Shown here: one piece after another, positions 8,225 through 16,081 of the stretch
Layout of the letters: the number at the start of each line of letters is the position of its first letter
How positions within the stretch are numbered: the first letter of the stretch is position 1
Source of the DNA: Novosphingobium sp. NDB2Meth1
Lineage (GTDB): Bacteria > Pseudomonadota > Alphaproteobacteria > Sphingomonadales > Sphingomonadaceae
Direction: 5' to 3'
DNA length: 64,000 bases
Assembly: GCF_900117425.1 (NCBI RefSeq)
Contig: NZ_FPEH01000021.1
Span: 1 to 64,000 of the forward strand
Program-made: the position numbers and the translations under genes
Notes under the pieces: model-generated
Database searches by the model: none
Told to the model about the DNA's origin: nothing
The model's input: only the letters and a program-made list of their open reading frames with translations

Positions 8225-11200
8225 TCAGTTGGCGGATTTGACGGTGATGGATTGGCGCAGCACGCTCGACTTGCCGCCAAGCGTGAGCGTGACCGGCCCT
8301 TCGAGCCTGATCTTCAGTGCGGCGGCCTGCTGCGGATCGAGCTCGAGACGGTATTCGCCTGCGGGAAGGCGCTCGAACAAGAAGAAGCCGTCGGATTCGC
8401 TGCGTGCCCTTGCCGCCAGGCTGCCATCGCGGCGGAGCAGGCGCAGCTGCAGGCGCGAGACGGCGCGGGTGCCGGTGGCGGCGCGGAAGTAGGCGGTGCC
8501 TTCGATGTCGCTCAAGGTCACGATCGGAAAATCGCTGGTGTGGATGCGGCCCGGGCGCGGCACGATCTCGATCCCCGGCCGCGCTGGGGCCAGCGCGATA
8601 TCGGGCATGGAATCGCTGTCCACCCGCAGCGACGCGCGCGCGCCGTCACCAAGTCCGGGGATCAGCGCGCGGCCCTTTGCATCGGTGCGGCTTTCGTGCG
8701 TGCCGGAAAGGAACGTGACGCCGGCCACGGGGCCTTCGTCCGGATCGCGCACGCCGTTTGCGTTGGCGTCGGCAAAGGCGGTCACCGCCGCTGCGCCGCC
8801 GCTGGTCAGGCCCGGGCGGGCTAGGAATGCGTGGCCGGAGAGTGGATTGCGCCCGAAGCTGAAGCCCACCCGCAGCGCGACCGAGAAGTTACGCCGGGGG
8901 AAGCCGTAGGCCCCGTCGAACGCCACGTTGACCGGACCGACCCGGCGGATCGCGGAGAGGCCGAGCGTCGTCTGGTTGTCGGTCAGCGTGTGCGTCACGC
9001 CGCCGCGAAGCAGCATGTTCTCCCCGAAGCGCCGGTCGGCTTCGAGCGTAACGGTCTGCAGCTTGGGTGTGGGCAGAATGGCATAGCCGAGTCCGGCCCT
9101 GTAGCGCATTTTCGAGCCCGACAGCGTGGCCAGATCGAAGTTGCCAAGCAGGCGGCTGGTCGCGGGCGTGGTCGTTGCGCTCACGCGGTTGTAGTCGAAC
9201 GTATTGGACAGCAGCACGCCGCCCAGCGGAAGCGTCGCGCGCAGCGCTGCGTCGGTCTGACGGCGGCCGTCAGCAAATTCGATGCGGCGCAACTGCCCGG
9301 TGATCGGCAGGACGCGCGTATTGAGGCCGGAGCCGAAACGCAGTGTGGTGTTGAGGTTGAATTCGCTTGCCCGGCGCAGCGGATCGGCGGTGAACGCCCG
9401 CACTTCGTCGATTGCGCCGCCGCTGTATTCGGCGTGGTTCACGCTGTAGTTGAACCCGAAAAGCTTGCCGCCGAAGCCCACTTCGACCGTGCTGCCCCCG
9501 CCGTCCTGCAGGCCCAGGTCGAGCCGCAGCGCGGTCGCACCGATGCCGCTTCTGAGGCCGGTGGTCGCCAGCCAGTGATGCTTGCCGCCGCTGTCCCACC
9601 ATGCCGCGCCCAGCGTTGCGGTGACCGCGCGAGAGATGCCGTAGCCCAGCTGCGCCGTCGCGCGCCAGGCGCCGAAATCGGGCGCAGGGCTGAAGCGCGG
9701 GCTGCGCACGCCGAACAGGTTCATGTCCTTCTGCGCGGCCGCCAGGCTGTAGACGAACTGGCCGGGCGCGAGGCGGCCATCGCCTACGCTGATCTGGCGC
9801 ACCACTTCGCGGCGCTGGCCCTGCGGCCCGTAGAACACGAGCCGGAACACGTTGAGCCCGAAATCGACCGGCACTTGGAGGAAGGCATATTGGCCGTTCA
9901 CGGGCGTCCGGGTCGATCCGATCAGCGTGTTGTTGCGATAGAGCTCGACTTCGTAGCCATCGAGCAGATCGCCGCGCAGATCGACGGAGTCGAAGATCGA
10001 GGCCTGTTCGAGCGGTGCATTGGTGACGAAGGCGCCGCGCCCGGTCACACCCCGCAGGCCCACGGGGAGCGCGCCGGTGGCGACATCGCCGAGCTGGAAT
10101 TCGGTGGCCTTGAGGGGCCCGAGCAGATCGCCGTCGGGATCACGCCGGCCCAGTTCGAGGCGTGCGGCGGTAAGCCCGTCGCGGCTCGAGACGCTGGCAA
10201 AGGCCCGCGCGGTCATGAAGGCGAGATCGCCGGCGAGGCGCACATCCGCCTCCACCCGCGCGCCGAGATCGTCGTCGGTGAGCGCGCGCAATTCGGTCTC
10301 GCCCACCGGAACCGAGAGCGCGCGCCACGGCGTTTCCTCACGCGGGAAACGTGCCGGGGCCTCCTTGCCGGTGCGCGATGCCAGCCGTTCGCGGTCTGCT
10401 TCGCGGGCAAGGCGCTCCTCGAAGGGGAAGGGCTCGCGGGTCTTCACTGCTATCGTCTGGGCGCGCAGATCGACCTTGAGATCGAGTGGAAACAAGTCGG
10501 AAAAGCGCTCCGCCTTGAGGTATAGTTCGCCCTCGAACGCCACTGCGTCGCCCCTGCCGAGCGGGACCGTCTTGCCTGCCACCACCAGCGTCCCGTCGCG
10601 CAAGTTGAGCGTCACGGTGCGCTTTTCGTTGAGGAACCAGCCGTTGGCGTAGTGGCCGTCATCGCTCACCGCGATGGGCAGATCGAGGAAGCGGGTCATC
10701 GCCCCAAGCGGCAGATAGACCCCTTGGCGCAGGCCATAGGCGACGATCGTGTCGCTCATCTCGCCCTGCGCGGTCTCGATCTGGAGGATGAGCTCGTCGT
10801 CCTCGCTGATCACCGGCGCCTTGGTCGCCGCGCCGAGTCCAGCCTGATCGGTGACATTGGCGCGCAGCGGCGAGGCGGTAAGCGCAGGCTTTGGCGCTGC
10901 GGCGGGCGTGCCAAAGGCAGGCTGGGGCAGCGCGCGGCGGCTTTCGGCAAGGCTGGGCGCAGCGAGTTTGGGCGAAGGTGCCGGGGCAGGCATGGCGGTG
11001 GTCGCCACGGTGGTCAGCGGCAGCGTGGCCGGTGCATAGGCAAGGCGCGTGGGAGATGACGTCGGCGTGGGTGGTGGGGGCTGGGCGGATCCGGCAGCCG
11101 GAGGCTCCGCCGCACCAAACGCGGGGCTGGGCAGCGCCTCGGCTAGTTTCACCGGTGGCGGAGGCGGCGTAACCGGTGTGGGGGGCGCAGCCAGCTCTGG

Positions 11201-12034
11201 TGCAGGCTGCTTGGGCGGCGATGCTGGAGCAACCGCTGCTGCCGCTGGTGGCGCCACACTGACCAGGGCGGGTGCAGGCGGACTCGGGGCTTCAGGCGAG
11301 CGTTCGGAAGCCACGGTTGCCAAGTTTGTCGTCGTGGCGACCGCCTCTTGCCGCAAGACAGGTGCCGTCGCCACTTCTTGCGGCTCAGCTGCCTTGGCGG
11401 GTGCGACTTTGGCGGGCGAAGAGAGCGCCGTGGTTGGCAGAGGCGGCGTGACGACGGGCTGACGGGATGTGGTTACCGCATCTGGCTGCGCCACAGGCGG
11501 CGCCGGGGCTGCTGCCGCAGGAGGCCCGAAACTCGGTGCAGGCAGCGGATCGTTTGCGGCCAGCGCAGCAGGCCGCGGCGGTTCAGGCGGCGGCGAAACG
11601 GCTTCCGCAACCCTTGGCACGAGGGACGTTGCCGCCTCTGGCTTGACCACCGGCGCGGTTGATGGCGCGGGTTCCGGCACAATCGGCTCGCGGAACTCCG
11701 GCGAAAGCACACCGGCACTTTCAGGCAGCGGCAAGGCTTTGGCCAGCTTGGGCGAGGGCAGTCGAGCTTCCGCAGGCTGTTTGCGCTCGCGCTTCGCACC
11801 GGTCTTCCGTCCGGGCTTGGCCTCAACCAGCTTGGTCTCGGCCGCAGCAAAGCGCGGCTCCGGCAGCTTTTCCGCGCGCTGCGCCTTCTTCGCTTCGCGC
11901 ACCGGATCGGGGGCAGGGCCCTCCGGCGCCGTCAGTTCACGGCGCGCCGCATCGCCCGCGAGCGCGAGGGTGGCGCCCAGCACGACCCGCAGCGACGTGG
12001 AGGATCCGCGATCGTCCCCCCCGCGCTGCTTCAC
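8225..12034 (-). CDS. Usher-like outer-membrane protein with Pro-rich region
   Basis: Of 1269 residues, about 40-410 form a Pro/Ala-rich, probably unfolded segment. It contains the repeated motif LPxPxFG (at about 164, 301 and 369) near KLAEAL/KLAKAL-like strings. A beta-rich domain follows (about 410-540), then a plug-like stretch with VELYRNNTLIGS, LNVFRLVFYGPQGQ and RREVVRQISVGDG, which is usher-like. The next region is a long beta-barrel rich in alternating strands. It ends with carboxypeptidase-regulatory-like Ig folds (GRALIPGL; GFFLFERLPAGEYRLEL). The start overlaps the chaperone stop (ATGA). Its likely role is an outer-membrane pore assembling the small subunits encoded upstream. Classical ushers are about 800-850 residues and lack the Pro-rich part. 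Confidence 0.8.
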   Translation of the reverse strand: MKQRGGDDRGSSTSLRVVLGATLALAGDAARRELTAPEGPAPDPVREAKKAQRAEKLPEPRFAAAETKLVEAKPGRKTGAKRERKQPAEARLPSPKLAKALPLPESAGVLSPEFREPIVPEPAPSTAPVVKPEAATSLVPRVAEAVSPPPEPPRPAALAANDPLPAPSFGPPAAAAPAPPVAQPDAVTTSRQPVVTPPLPTTALSSPAKVAPAKAAEPQEVATAPVLRQEAVATTTNLATVASERSPEAPSPPAPALVSVAPPAAAAVAPASPPKQPAPELAAPPTPVTPPPPPVKLAEALPSPAFGAAEPPAAGSAQPPPPTPTSSPTRLAYAPATLPLTTVATTAMPAPAPSPKLAAPSLAESRRALPQPAFGTPAAAPKPALTASPLRANVTDQAGLGAATKAPVISEDDELILQIETAQGEMSDTIVAYGLRQGVYLPLGAMTRFLDLPIAVSDDGHYANGWFLNEKRTVTLNLRDGTLVVAGKTVPLGRGDAVAFEGELYLKAERFSDLFPLDLKVDLRAQTIAVKTREPFPFEERLAREADRERLASRTGKEAPARFPREETPWRALSVPVGETELRALTDDDLGARVEADVRLAGDLAFMTARAFASVSSRDGLTAARLELGRRDPDGDLLGPLKATEFQLGDVATGALPVGLRGVTGRGAFVTNAPLEQASIFDSVDLRGDLLDGYEVELYRNNTLIGSTRTPVNGQYAFLQVPVDFGLNVFRLVFYGPQGQRREVVRQISVGDGRLAPGQFVYSLAAAQKDMNLFGVRSPRFSPAPDFGAWRATAQLGYGISRAVTATLGAAWWDSGGKHHWLATTGLRSGIGATALRLDLGLQDGGGSTVEVGFGGKLFGFNYSVNHAEYSGGAIDEVRAFTADPLRRASEFNLNTTLRFGSGLNTRVLPITGQLRRIEFADGRRQTDAALRATLPLGGVLLSNTFDYNRVSATTTPATSRLLGNFDLATLSGSKMRYRAGLGYAILPTPKLQTVTLEADRRFGENMLLRGGVTHTLTDNQTTLGLSAIRRVGPVNVAFDGAYGFPRRNFSVALRVGFSFGRNPLSGHAFLARPGLTSGGAAAVTAFADANANGVRDPDEGPVAGVTFLSGTHESRTDAKGRALIPGLGDGARASLRVDSDSMPDIALAPARPGIEIVPRPGRIHTSDFPIVTLSDIEGTAYFRAATGTRAVSRLQLRLLRRDGSLAARARSESDGFFLFERLPAGEYRLELDPQQAAALKIRLEGPVTLTLGGKSSVLRQSITVKSAN

Positions 12035-12990
12035 GGCACGATGAATTCCTGCCGCGCGAGCACTTTGCCGGGTGACATGTCGTCATCGACATAGCTCACT
12101 GTCCAGCGGGTGCCTTTGGCGAGGAAGCGCGGCTCGGTTGCCGGATCAATCAGGACTTGCACGGCGCGCTCGGCAATCTCGGTGTAGACGCCGATGCCCT
12201 TGATCTCCGCTACCGGCTTCTTGGCGCCGGGTGCGGTGATCGTGATATCGCCGAAGGCCGAGCGCGTGCCCTCGCGCGTGATGGTGAGCGCAAGCGCGGT
12301 CGGGCCACCCGGCTGGGTGTTCAGTCTCAGGTCCTTGAGGCCCGCGTTGAGTGTCGTTTCGCCCACGCGCACGATCACCGGGATCGAGATGCCGAAGCGC
12401 GGCACGATGCGCACGCCGATGCCGTTGTTGGTTTCCGCCCCTGCCGCCTCGTCGATGCTGGTACCGCCGGTTTCGGGCGGAACCGAAACGACGGTGAAAT
12501 GCGAGCGGTACTCGCCGGGCGGCAGCTCGGGCGGGACCCGCGCCATGATCCGCACCATCTGCGCCTCGCTGGCGGGCAGCGCGACATGACGCGGCGACCA
12601 GCGCAGGAAGCCGCTGGCGGTGTGGACGGCATCGCGCGCGGCGGCGTCCTGCACCGAGGCGAGCTCGACCAGCCGCCCGTCGCGCTGCATCGCCATGTCG
12701 CTGACGGTGATCTCATACTCGCCCGCCGCCGCAGCGCGGTTGTAGAGCCCGACGCTGGCGATGCGCGTGCGCTCGTCGATCACCACGCGCTTCGGAAACA
12801 GGTTGATATCGCCCATGCCGCCAACCGCGCCGGCCGGCAGAGCCGCGGGAGCAGGAGGGGCGTCAGGTGCGTCCTCAGCCTGGCCCGCGGCTTGGGCCAA
12901 GGCATCGGCAGGCATCGTCAATGCTAGGCTGAGGGCGAGGGCGGCTGGCGTCAGCTGTGCCGCAAGGCCGCGATGTCCGAAGATAAACAA
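12031..12990 (-). CDS. Periplasmic pilus-type chaperone
   Basis: A signal peptide (about residues 1-33, ending ADALAQA) is followed by an Ala/Pro-rich stretch and then a two-domain immunoglobulin-like body. The first domain has INLFPKRVVIDERTR at its first strand. It also has LPPGEYRSHFTV, the position of the exposed G1 strand that donates to subunits in chaperone-usher systems. At 319 residues it is longer than the usual 230-250. It overlaps the usher-like gene by four bases and lies directly downstream of seven DUF4402-type genes, which would be its clients. The role is inferred from fold and context. Confidence 0.82.
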   Translation of the reverse strand: MFIFGHRGLAAQLTPAALALSLALTMPADALAQAAGQAEDAPDAPPAPAALPAGAVGGMGDINLFPKRVVIDERTRIASVGLYNRAAAAGEYEITVSDMAMQRDGRLVELASVQDAAARDAVHTASGFLRWSPRHVALPASEAQMVRIMARVPPELPPGEYRSHFTVVSVPPETGGTSIDEAAGAETNNGIGVRIVPRFGISIPVIVRVGETTLNAGLKDLRLNTQPGGPTALALTITREGTRSAFGDITITAPGAKKPVAEIKGIGVYTEIAERAVQVLIDPATEPRFLAKGTRWTVSYVDDDMSPGKVLARQEFIVP

Positions 12991-13062
12991 GAGGTACGTC
13001 CCGGGTCAGCGAAATAGGTTAATGCCCTTATGGGGAATCCCTGATTCGCTGGCAATCGCGTA

Positions 13063-13596
13063 CTACTGATAAGTCACAGTTACGGCATAGGTGCCGGTGT
13101 AGGTGCCGGTCGTCTGGTTCGCGCCCACGTTGAGCGTGGCGCCGACCGATAGCGCGAAGGACCGCGACGCGCTGAAGACGGTGCCGGGCGTCCAGTTGCT
13201 GCGCAGCGCGCTGAGACGCATGTTGCGCGTGCCCTGCCGCAGGATCACGACCGTGGGCAGATCCACGCTGAAGGCCCGGCCCGCTTCACCCACGACCGCA
13301 AAAGTGCCGGGGCCACGCCGGGTGGTCTGCGCGATGGCGGTGCTGGTGAGGACGCCGCCGGTGGTGGTGATCGCGCCTGCGGGCGAAAGGACCACAGTGC
13401 CCGCAGCGGTCGGCCGCGTGATCTGCCCGAACGACAGGGCATCGATCGGCGCTATGGTCAACGGCGTGAGGATGACCGCCTGCGCCGCGCCGCTCACGGT
13501 GGAGCTGCTCGGGGCTGCGAACGCAGTTCCGGCAAGGGAAGCCATGGCGCAGACCATGGCCGCCATTCCGGACAGGAATCGCGAGGCGGATGACAT
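13063..13596 (-). CDS. DUF4402 pilin-like secreted protein 1
   Basis: The 177-residue protein has a signal peptide ending at GTAFA. The mature start is STVSGAAQAVILTPLTI with alternating hydrophobic residues, then a single beta-rich domain with LSFGQITRP. It ends YAVTVTYQ. The penultimate tyrosine in a C-terminal beta-strand is the recognition feature of subunits bound by pilus chaperones. It is the subunit gene closest to the chaperone, 72 bases upstream, which suits a specialised subunit or co-transcription with chaperone and usher. A GC-rich hairpin separates it from the next subunit gene. Confidence 0.82.
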   Translation of the reverse strand: MSSASRFLSGMAAMVCAMASLAGTAFAAPSSSTVSGAAQAVILTPLTIAPIDALSFGQITRPTAAGTVVLSPAGAITTTGGVLTSTAIAQTTRRGPGTFAVVGEAGRAFSVDLPTVVILRQGTRNMRLSALRSNWTPGTVFSASRSFALSVGATLNVGANQTTGTYTGTYAVTVTYQ

Positions 13597-13626
13597 CTAG
13601 GTTTTCCGAGAAAGGAGAGGGCTCTG

Positions 13627-13658
13627 GCCGGGGGCTGCCGCTGCGGCACGCCCCCGGC
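13627..13658 (-). terminator. GC-rich hairpin between DUF4402 genes
   Basis: GCCGGGGGC at 13627-13635 pairs perfectly with GCCCCCGGC at 13650-13658 and encloses a self-complementary loop. It follows the stop codon of the 13672-14172 gene. No T-run follows, so it may attenuate transcription or stabilise mRNA rather than fully terminate. Confidence 0.5.
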
Positions 13659-13671
13659 AGGCTCAGGTCGA

Positions 13672-14172
13672 TCAGTTGTATGTAACGGTCGCGTTGTACG
13701 AACCGGTATAGGCACCGGCCGGTTCGCTGCCGAGCACGGTCAGCGTGCCGCCGACGGTGAAGGTGGCGGAGCCGCCGGTCAGCGTGCCGGCCACGGCCGA
13801 GGGCGTGGTGGTGAAGCTCATGGTGGTGCTGCTCACCGGGTCGGTCACAGTGCCCGAAGCGGTCGAGATCGAGAACGCACGGCCCGCATCGCCGGTCACG
13901 CCAAAGGCGTCAGCCGCATTGGTCGAGCCCGGGACGAAGGCGACGTCGCCGCCGACAGTGCCGACGCCGGCGGCCGAGACGGTGATCGAACCGCCCGTGC
14001 CGGTGGTGAAGCGGCCGAAGCCGAGCGCGGCGCCCGGGGTGTGGTTGAGGACGATGGGTTCGACGATAGTGGCGGTGGCAGCGCCGTTGGCGCTCGAGGT
14101 GTTGCCCGAAGCGGCGAAGGCAGGGGTGGCGGAAACGAGCGCGATGGCCGAGGCGAGAATGATCTTCTTCAC
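13672..14172 (-). CDS. DUF4402 pilin-like secreted protein 2
   Basis: The start is GTG at 14172, and the signal peptide begins MKKIILASAIALV and ends ATPAFA. The 166-residue product has the DUF4402 pattern: SANGAATATIVEPIVL at the mature N-terminus, LGFGRFTTGTGGSITV after it, and a C-terminal strand YNATVTYN with penultimate Tyr. Its long, AT-rich upstream region (14173-14560) contains paired GTACGTA boxes and a TTAACCAT octamer, and the preceding gene ends in a strong terminator. It is therefore probably the first gene of its own transcript, leading into the chaperone and usher genes. Confidence 0.85.
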   Translation of the reverse strand: MKKIILASAIALVSATPAFAASGNTSSANGAATATIVEPIVLNHTPGAALGFGRFTTGTGGSITVSAAGVGTVGGDVAFVPGSTNAADAFGVTGDAGRAFSISTASGTVTDPVSSTTMSFTTTPSAVAGTLTGGSATFTVGGTLTVLGSEPAGAYTGSYNATVTYN

Positions 14173-14273
14173 GTGTAAGCTCCCGAAAGAAGGCCGTGGC
14201 GCCTCCCCCCGTGGGCTGCGACACGTCCGATAAACTGCGGTACTGCGAACTCGGGCTGGATCGCCGTTATTCG

Positions 14274-14290
14274 GTACGTAGTCGTACGTA
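14274..14290. promoter_or_regulatory. Paired GTACGTA boxes, candidate operator
   Basis: GTACGTA occurs at 14274-14280 and again at 14284-14290, ten base pairs apart, so both copies face the same side of the helix. The pair is flanked by ATTCG-like ends. It lies about 100 bases upstream of the DUF4402 start at 14172. No regulator is assigned. Confidence 0.4.
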
Positions 14291-14386
14291 TTCGGGGCCA
14301 GTTAATGGGTGGTTATTCGCATTTTTACTTAAAAAGTGTCTCATAATGGGAATATAAACTAGTCAGTAACCAGTCTTTATTCGCGA

Positions 14387-14394
14387 TTAACCAT
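14387..14394. promoter_or_regulatory. TTAACCAT box (CtrA-half-site-like)
   Basis: An exact TTAACCAT octamer sits in the AT-rich region upstream of the 14172 DUF4402 gene. The same octamer, in reverse, occurs upstream of two sister genes. It resembles the half-site bound by CtrA in Caulobacter. Function is inferred. Confidence 0.35.
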
Positions 14395-14566
14395 ACAAGT
14401 TCCGCTGCGGATGTGAATATTCGTCCATTTCGAAGCATGCCGGCGCCGGGCTCCCGGCGTTTTCCGCGGCAGCTAGATCGCGGAAAAATTGGAAAAAATT
14501 TTTTGCCGGAGGTAATTTTTTGCGCCTTCGAAGCGGTTATCGGCCAGCCTCAGGCTCTGCGGACGC

Positions 14567-14596
14567 AAAAAGGCCCGCGGCCGTTGCGGCGCGGGC
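14567..14596 (-). terminator. Rho-independent terminator
   Basis: Read on the minus strand, GCCCGCG and CGCGGGC form a seven-base-pair stem (14590-14596 with 14573-14579), followed by C and TTTTT. It lies 30 bases beyond the stop codon of the 14626-15156 gene and should end that transcript. Confidence 0.8.
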
Positions 14597-14625
14597 GATG
14601 AAGAATCGACGCTGTGGTCGCTGCG

Positions 14626-15156
14626 TCAGTTGTAGGACGCGGTGATCTGGTAGGTCCCGTTGTAGGTCCCCACGGGCTGCGATGCGCCGACAGCAAGCGT
14701 GCCGCCCACCGCGATGTCGAGCGTGCCGACCGGCGAGCCGGTGAGGGCGCCGACGGTAAACAGCGTGATTGTCATTGAACTCCCGCTGCGGGTCACCGTG
14801 GCGGCGAGCGGCAGGGTCACGAAGAACTGGCGGCCCGGTTCGCCGCTCACGCGGAACCTGCCGGCCTGCGGGCCCGAGCTGCCCTGGGCGATGGCGGTGT
14901 TGCCAGCCATGCCGCCGGTGGTCGAGACGGCACCGGCGGTGCTTACGGTGACCGTACCCGCCGCGGTGGGCTGTGCCATCACGCCAAACCGCAAGGGTGC
15001 GGTCGCAACGATTCTGATCGGGGTGATCACCTGCGCACTGGCCGTTCCGGTCACTGTCGCCGTGCCTCCGGGGGCCGCATAGGCCGCCTCGGGCGCCGGG
15101 AGCGACGCTGCGAACGCGGCAAACGCGATCAGGCAAGGGCTAAAACGAGCGGTCAT
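14626..15156 (-). CDS. DUF4402 pilin-like secreted protein 3
   Basis: The 176-residue protein has a signal peptide (about residues 1-27, ending EAAYA). The mature start is TATVTGTASAQVITPIRI, then a beta-rich domain with LRFGVMAQPTAAGTV, and a C-terminal strand YQITASYN with penultimate Tyr. It is more divergent than the two copies upstream of it and closer in pattern to the 13063-13596 gene (TAAGTV; GGM and GGV stretches). A terminator follows directly, so it closes a transcript. It is a predicted periplasmic or surface subunit. Confidence 0.83.
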   Translation of the reverse strand: MTARFSPCLIAFAAFAASLPAPEAAYAAPGGTATVTGTASAQVITPIRIVATAPLRFGVMAQPTAAGTVTVSTAGAVSTTGGMAGNTAIAQGSSGPQAGRFRVSGEPGRQFFVTLPLAATVTRSGSSMTITLFTVGALTGSPVGTLDIAVGGTLAVGASQPVGTYNGTYQITASYN

Positions 15157-15190
15157 GTACCGGCCAGGTTTGGGGAACGGTTACGAGAGC

Positions 15191-15219
15191 CCGGCTGTCG
15201 CCAAAAGGGCGACAGCCGG
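15191..15219 (-). terminator. Perfect 12-bp hairpin after a DUF4402 gene
   Basis: CCGGCTGTCGCC at 15191-15202 pairs with GGCGACAGCCGG at 15208-15219 around a five-base loop. It lies just beyond the stop codon of the 15233-15730 gene on the minus strand. There is no T-run, so termination strength is uncertain. Confidence 0.55.
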
Positions 15220-15232
15220 TGCAATCCCGGGC

Positions 15233-15730
15233 TTAGTTGTAGGTAACGGTGGCGGAGTAGGTGCCGGTGTAGGAACCGGCCGGCGCCGTGCCTGTCACGG
15301 TCAGCGTGCCGCCGACGGTGAAGCTGGCCGCGCCGGTGCCGCTGAGCGTGCCGGTTGCAGCCGAAGGCGTGGTGGTGAAGGCGAGGTTGGTCGAACCCGA
15401 AGTCACGTTGCCGCCGGTGGTCGTGATCGAGAACGAACGGCTGGCATCGCCCGCAACGGTGAAGCTGTCGGCCGAGTTGGTCGAGCCGGGCACGAACGTC
15501 ACGTCGCTGCCGACCGAACCGGTGCCGGCTGCAGAGACGGTCACGGTGCCGCCGGTGCCGGTGGTGAAACGGCCGAAGTTGAGGCTGGCCGAAGCCGGGT
15601 GGGTCAGCACGATCGGCGCGACGATGGTCGCGGTCGCGGTACCGGTGGCGGTCGATTGGTTGCCCGAGCCGGCAAAGGCGGGAGTCGCGGTGGCGAGGAT
15701 CCCGATAGTGGCGAGAATGATCTTCTTCAC
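15233..15730 (-). CDS. DUF4402 pilin-like secreted protein 4
   Basis: The GTG at 15730 is chosen as start because AGGAG stands eight bases upstream and it begins a good signal peptide (VKKIILATIG, ending TPAFA). The 165-residue product has STATGTATATIVAPIVLT at its mature start, LNFGRFTTGTGGTVTV, and ends YSATVTYN. It is nearly identical over long stretches to the next gene (16082-16579), so the two are recent tandem copies. Both also share upstream sequence. It is a predicted structural subunit of the surface locus. Confidence 0.86.
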   Translation of the reverse strand: MKKIILATIGILATATPAFAGSGNQSTATGTATATIVAPIVLTHPASASLNFGRFTTGTGGTVTVSAAGTGSVGSDVTFVPGSTNSADSFTVAGDASRSFSITTTGGNVTSGSTNLAFTTTPSAATGTLSGTGAASFTVGGTLTVTGTAPAGSYTGTYSATVTYN

Positions 15731-15849
15731 GTCGTATGCTCCTGAGTTTTCAGTTTCGCCCCGCAACGTCCCGGTCTTGGAGCTGGTAAACGCGGTTTCA
15801 TCAGGGCCGTGGTTTCCCGTGGCCTGATAAGTAAACGTCCTAAGGAAAT

Positions 15850-15857
15850 ATGGTTAA
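15850..15857. promoter_or_regulatory. ATGGTTAA box (reverse TTAACCAT)
   Basis: This is an exact reverse TTAACCAT octamer, 120 bases upstream of the DUF4402 start at 15730. It is embedded in a stretch conserved with the twin gene's upstream region. It is a candidate binding site for a CtrA-like response regulator. Confidence 0.4.
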
Positions 15858-15988
15858 GAAAGTGTTTGCCTCTCGAAACCTCTTGAAAAGATTCTGTGTC
15901 TTCCAACTCGGCTATCTCGAGGAGACCTTCGATCTAACTTTCGGAAATTAAGCGAATTTCCGGTGTCCGTGCAGGGTGGCCAAACGCA

Positions 15989-16023
15989 AACCAGGCGGTC
16001 GCGCATCTGCGCACCGCCTGGTT
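15989..16023 (-). terminator. Perfect 11-bp hairpin after twin DUF4402 gene
   Basis: AACCAGGCGGT at 15989-15999 pairs perfectly with ACCGCCTGGTT at 16013-16023. On the minus strand it lies about 60 bases past the 16082 stop codon and is followed by TTTGCGTTTGG, so it is a likely terminator. Confidence 0.65.
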
Positions 16024-16081
16024 AATCCTTTCCAAATCTGTTAACCAAAATGCTGGGTGGGGATCTGCTGATCCGCTGCGT

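Larger units (their letters stand above)
14173..14625 (-). promoter_or_regulatory. AT-rich promoter region of the chaperone/usher end
   Basis: These 453 bases contain no gene and are much more AT-rich than their surroundings. From the upstream side they hold a rho-independent terminator (14567-14596), runs of A and T at 14486-14520, and a TTAACCAT octamer (14387-14394). Two GTACGTA boxes lie at 14274-14290. The composition and position suggest a regulated promoter for the 14172-8225 transcript. Exact -35 and -10 elements could not be assigned. Confidence 0.55.
15731..16081 (-). promoter_or_regulatory. Intergenic control region between twin DUF4402 genes
   Basis: These 351 bases contain no gene. 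On the minus strand they begin with a terminator hairpin for the upstream twin (15989-16023). They then hold a promoter-like, AT-richer stretch with CCTAAGGAAATATGGTTAAG at 15839-15858, about 110-130 bases before the GTG start at 15730. A closely similar string (CCTAAG..A.ATGGTTAA.GAAAG) precedes the twin gene at 16671-16695. Confidence 0.5.

Noticed and set aside
7208-8824. A 538-codon plus-strand frame opposite the permease and usher genes
   Set aside because: It crosses two real genes and the gap between them, with reverse-frame composition.
8831-10525. A 564-codon plus-strand frame opposite the usher-like gene
   Set aside because: It is antisense to the barrel region and shows no recognisable family.
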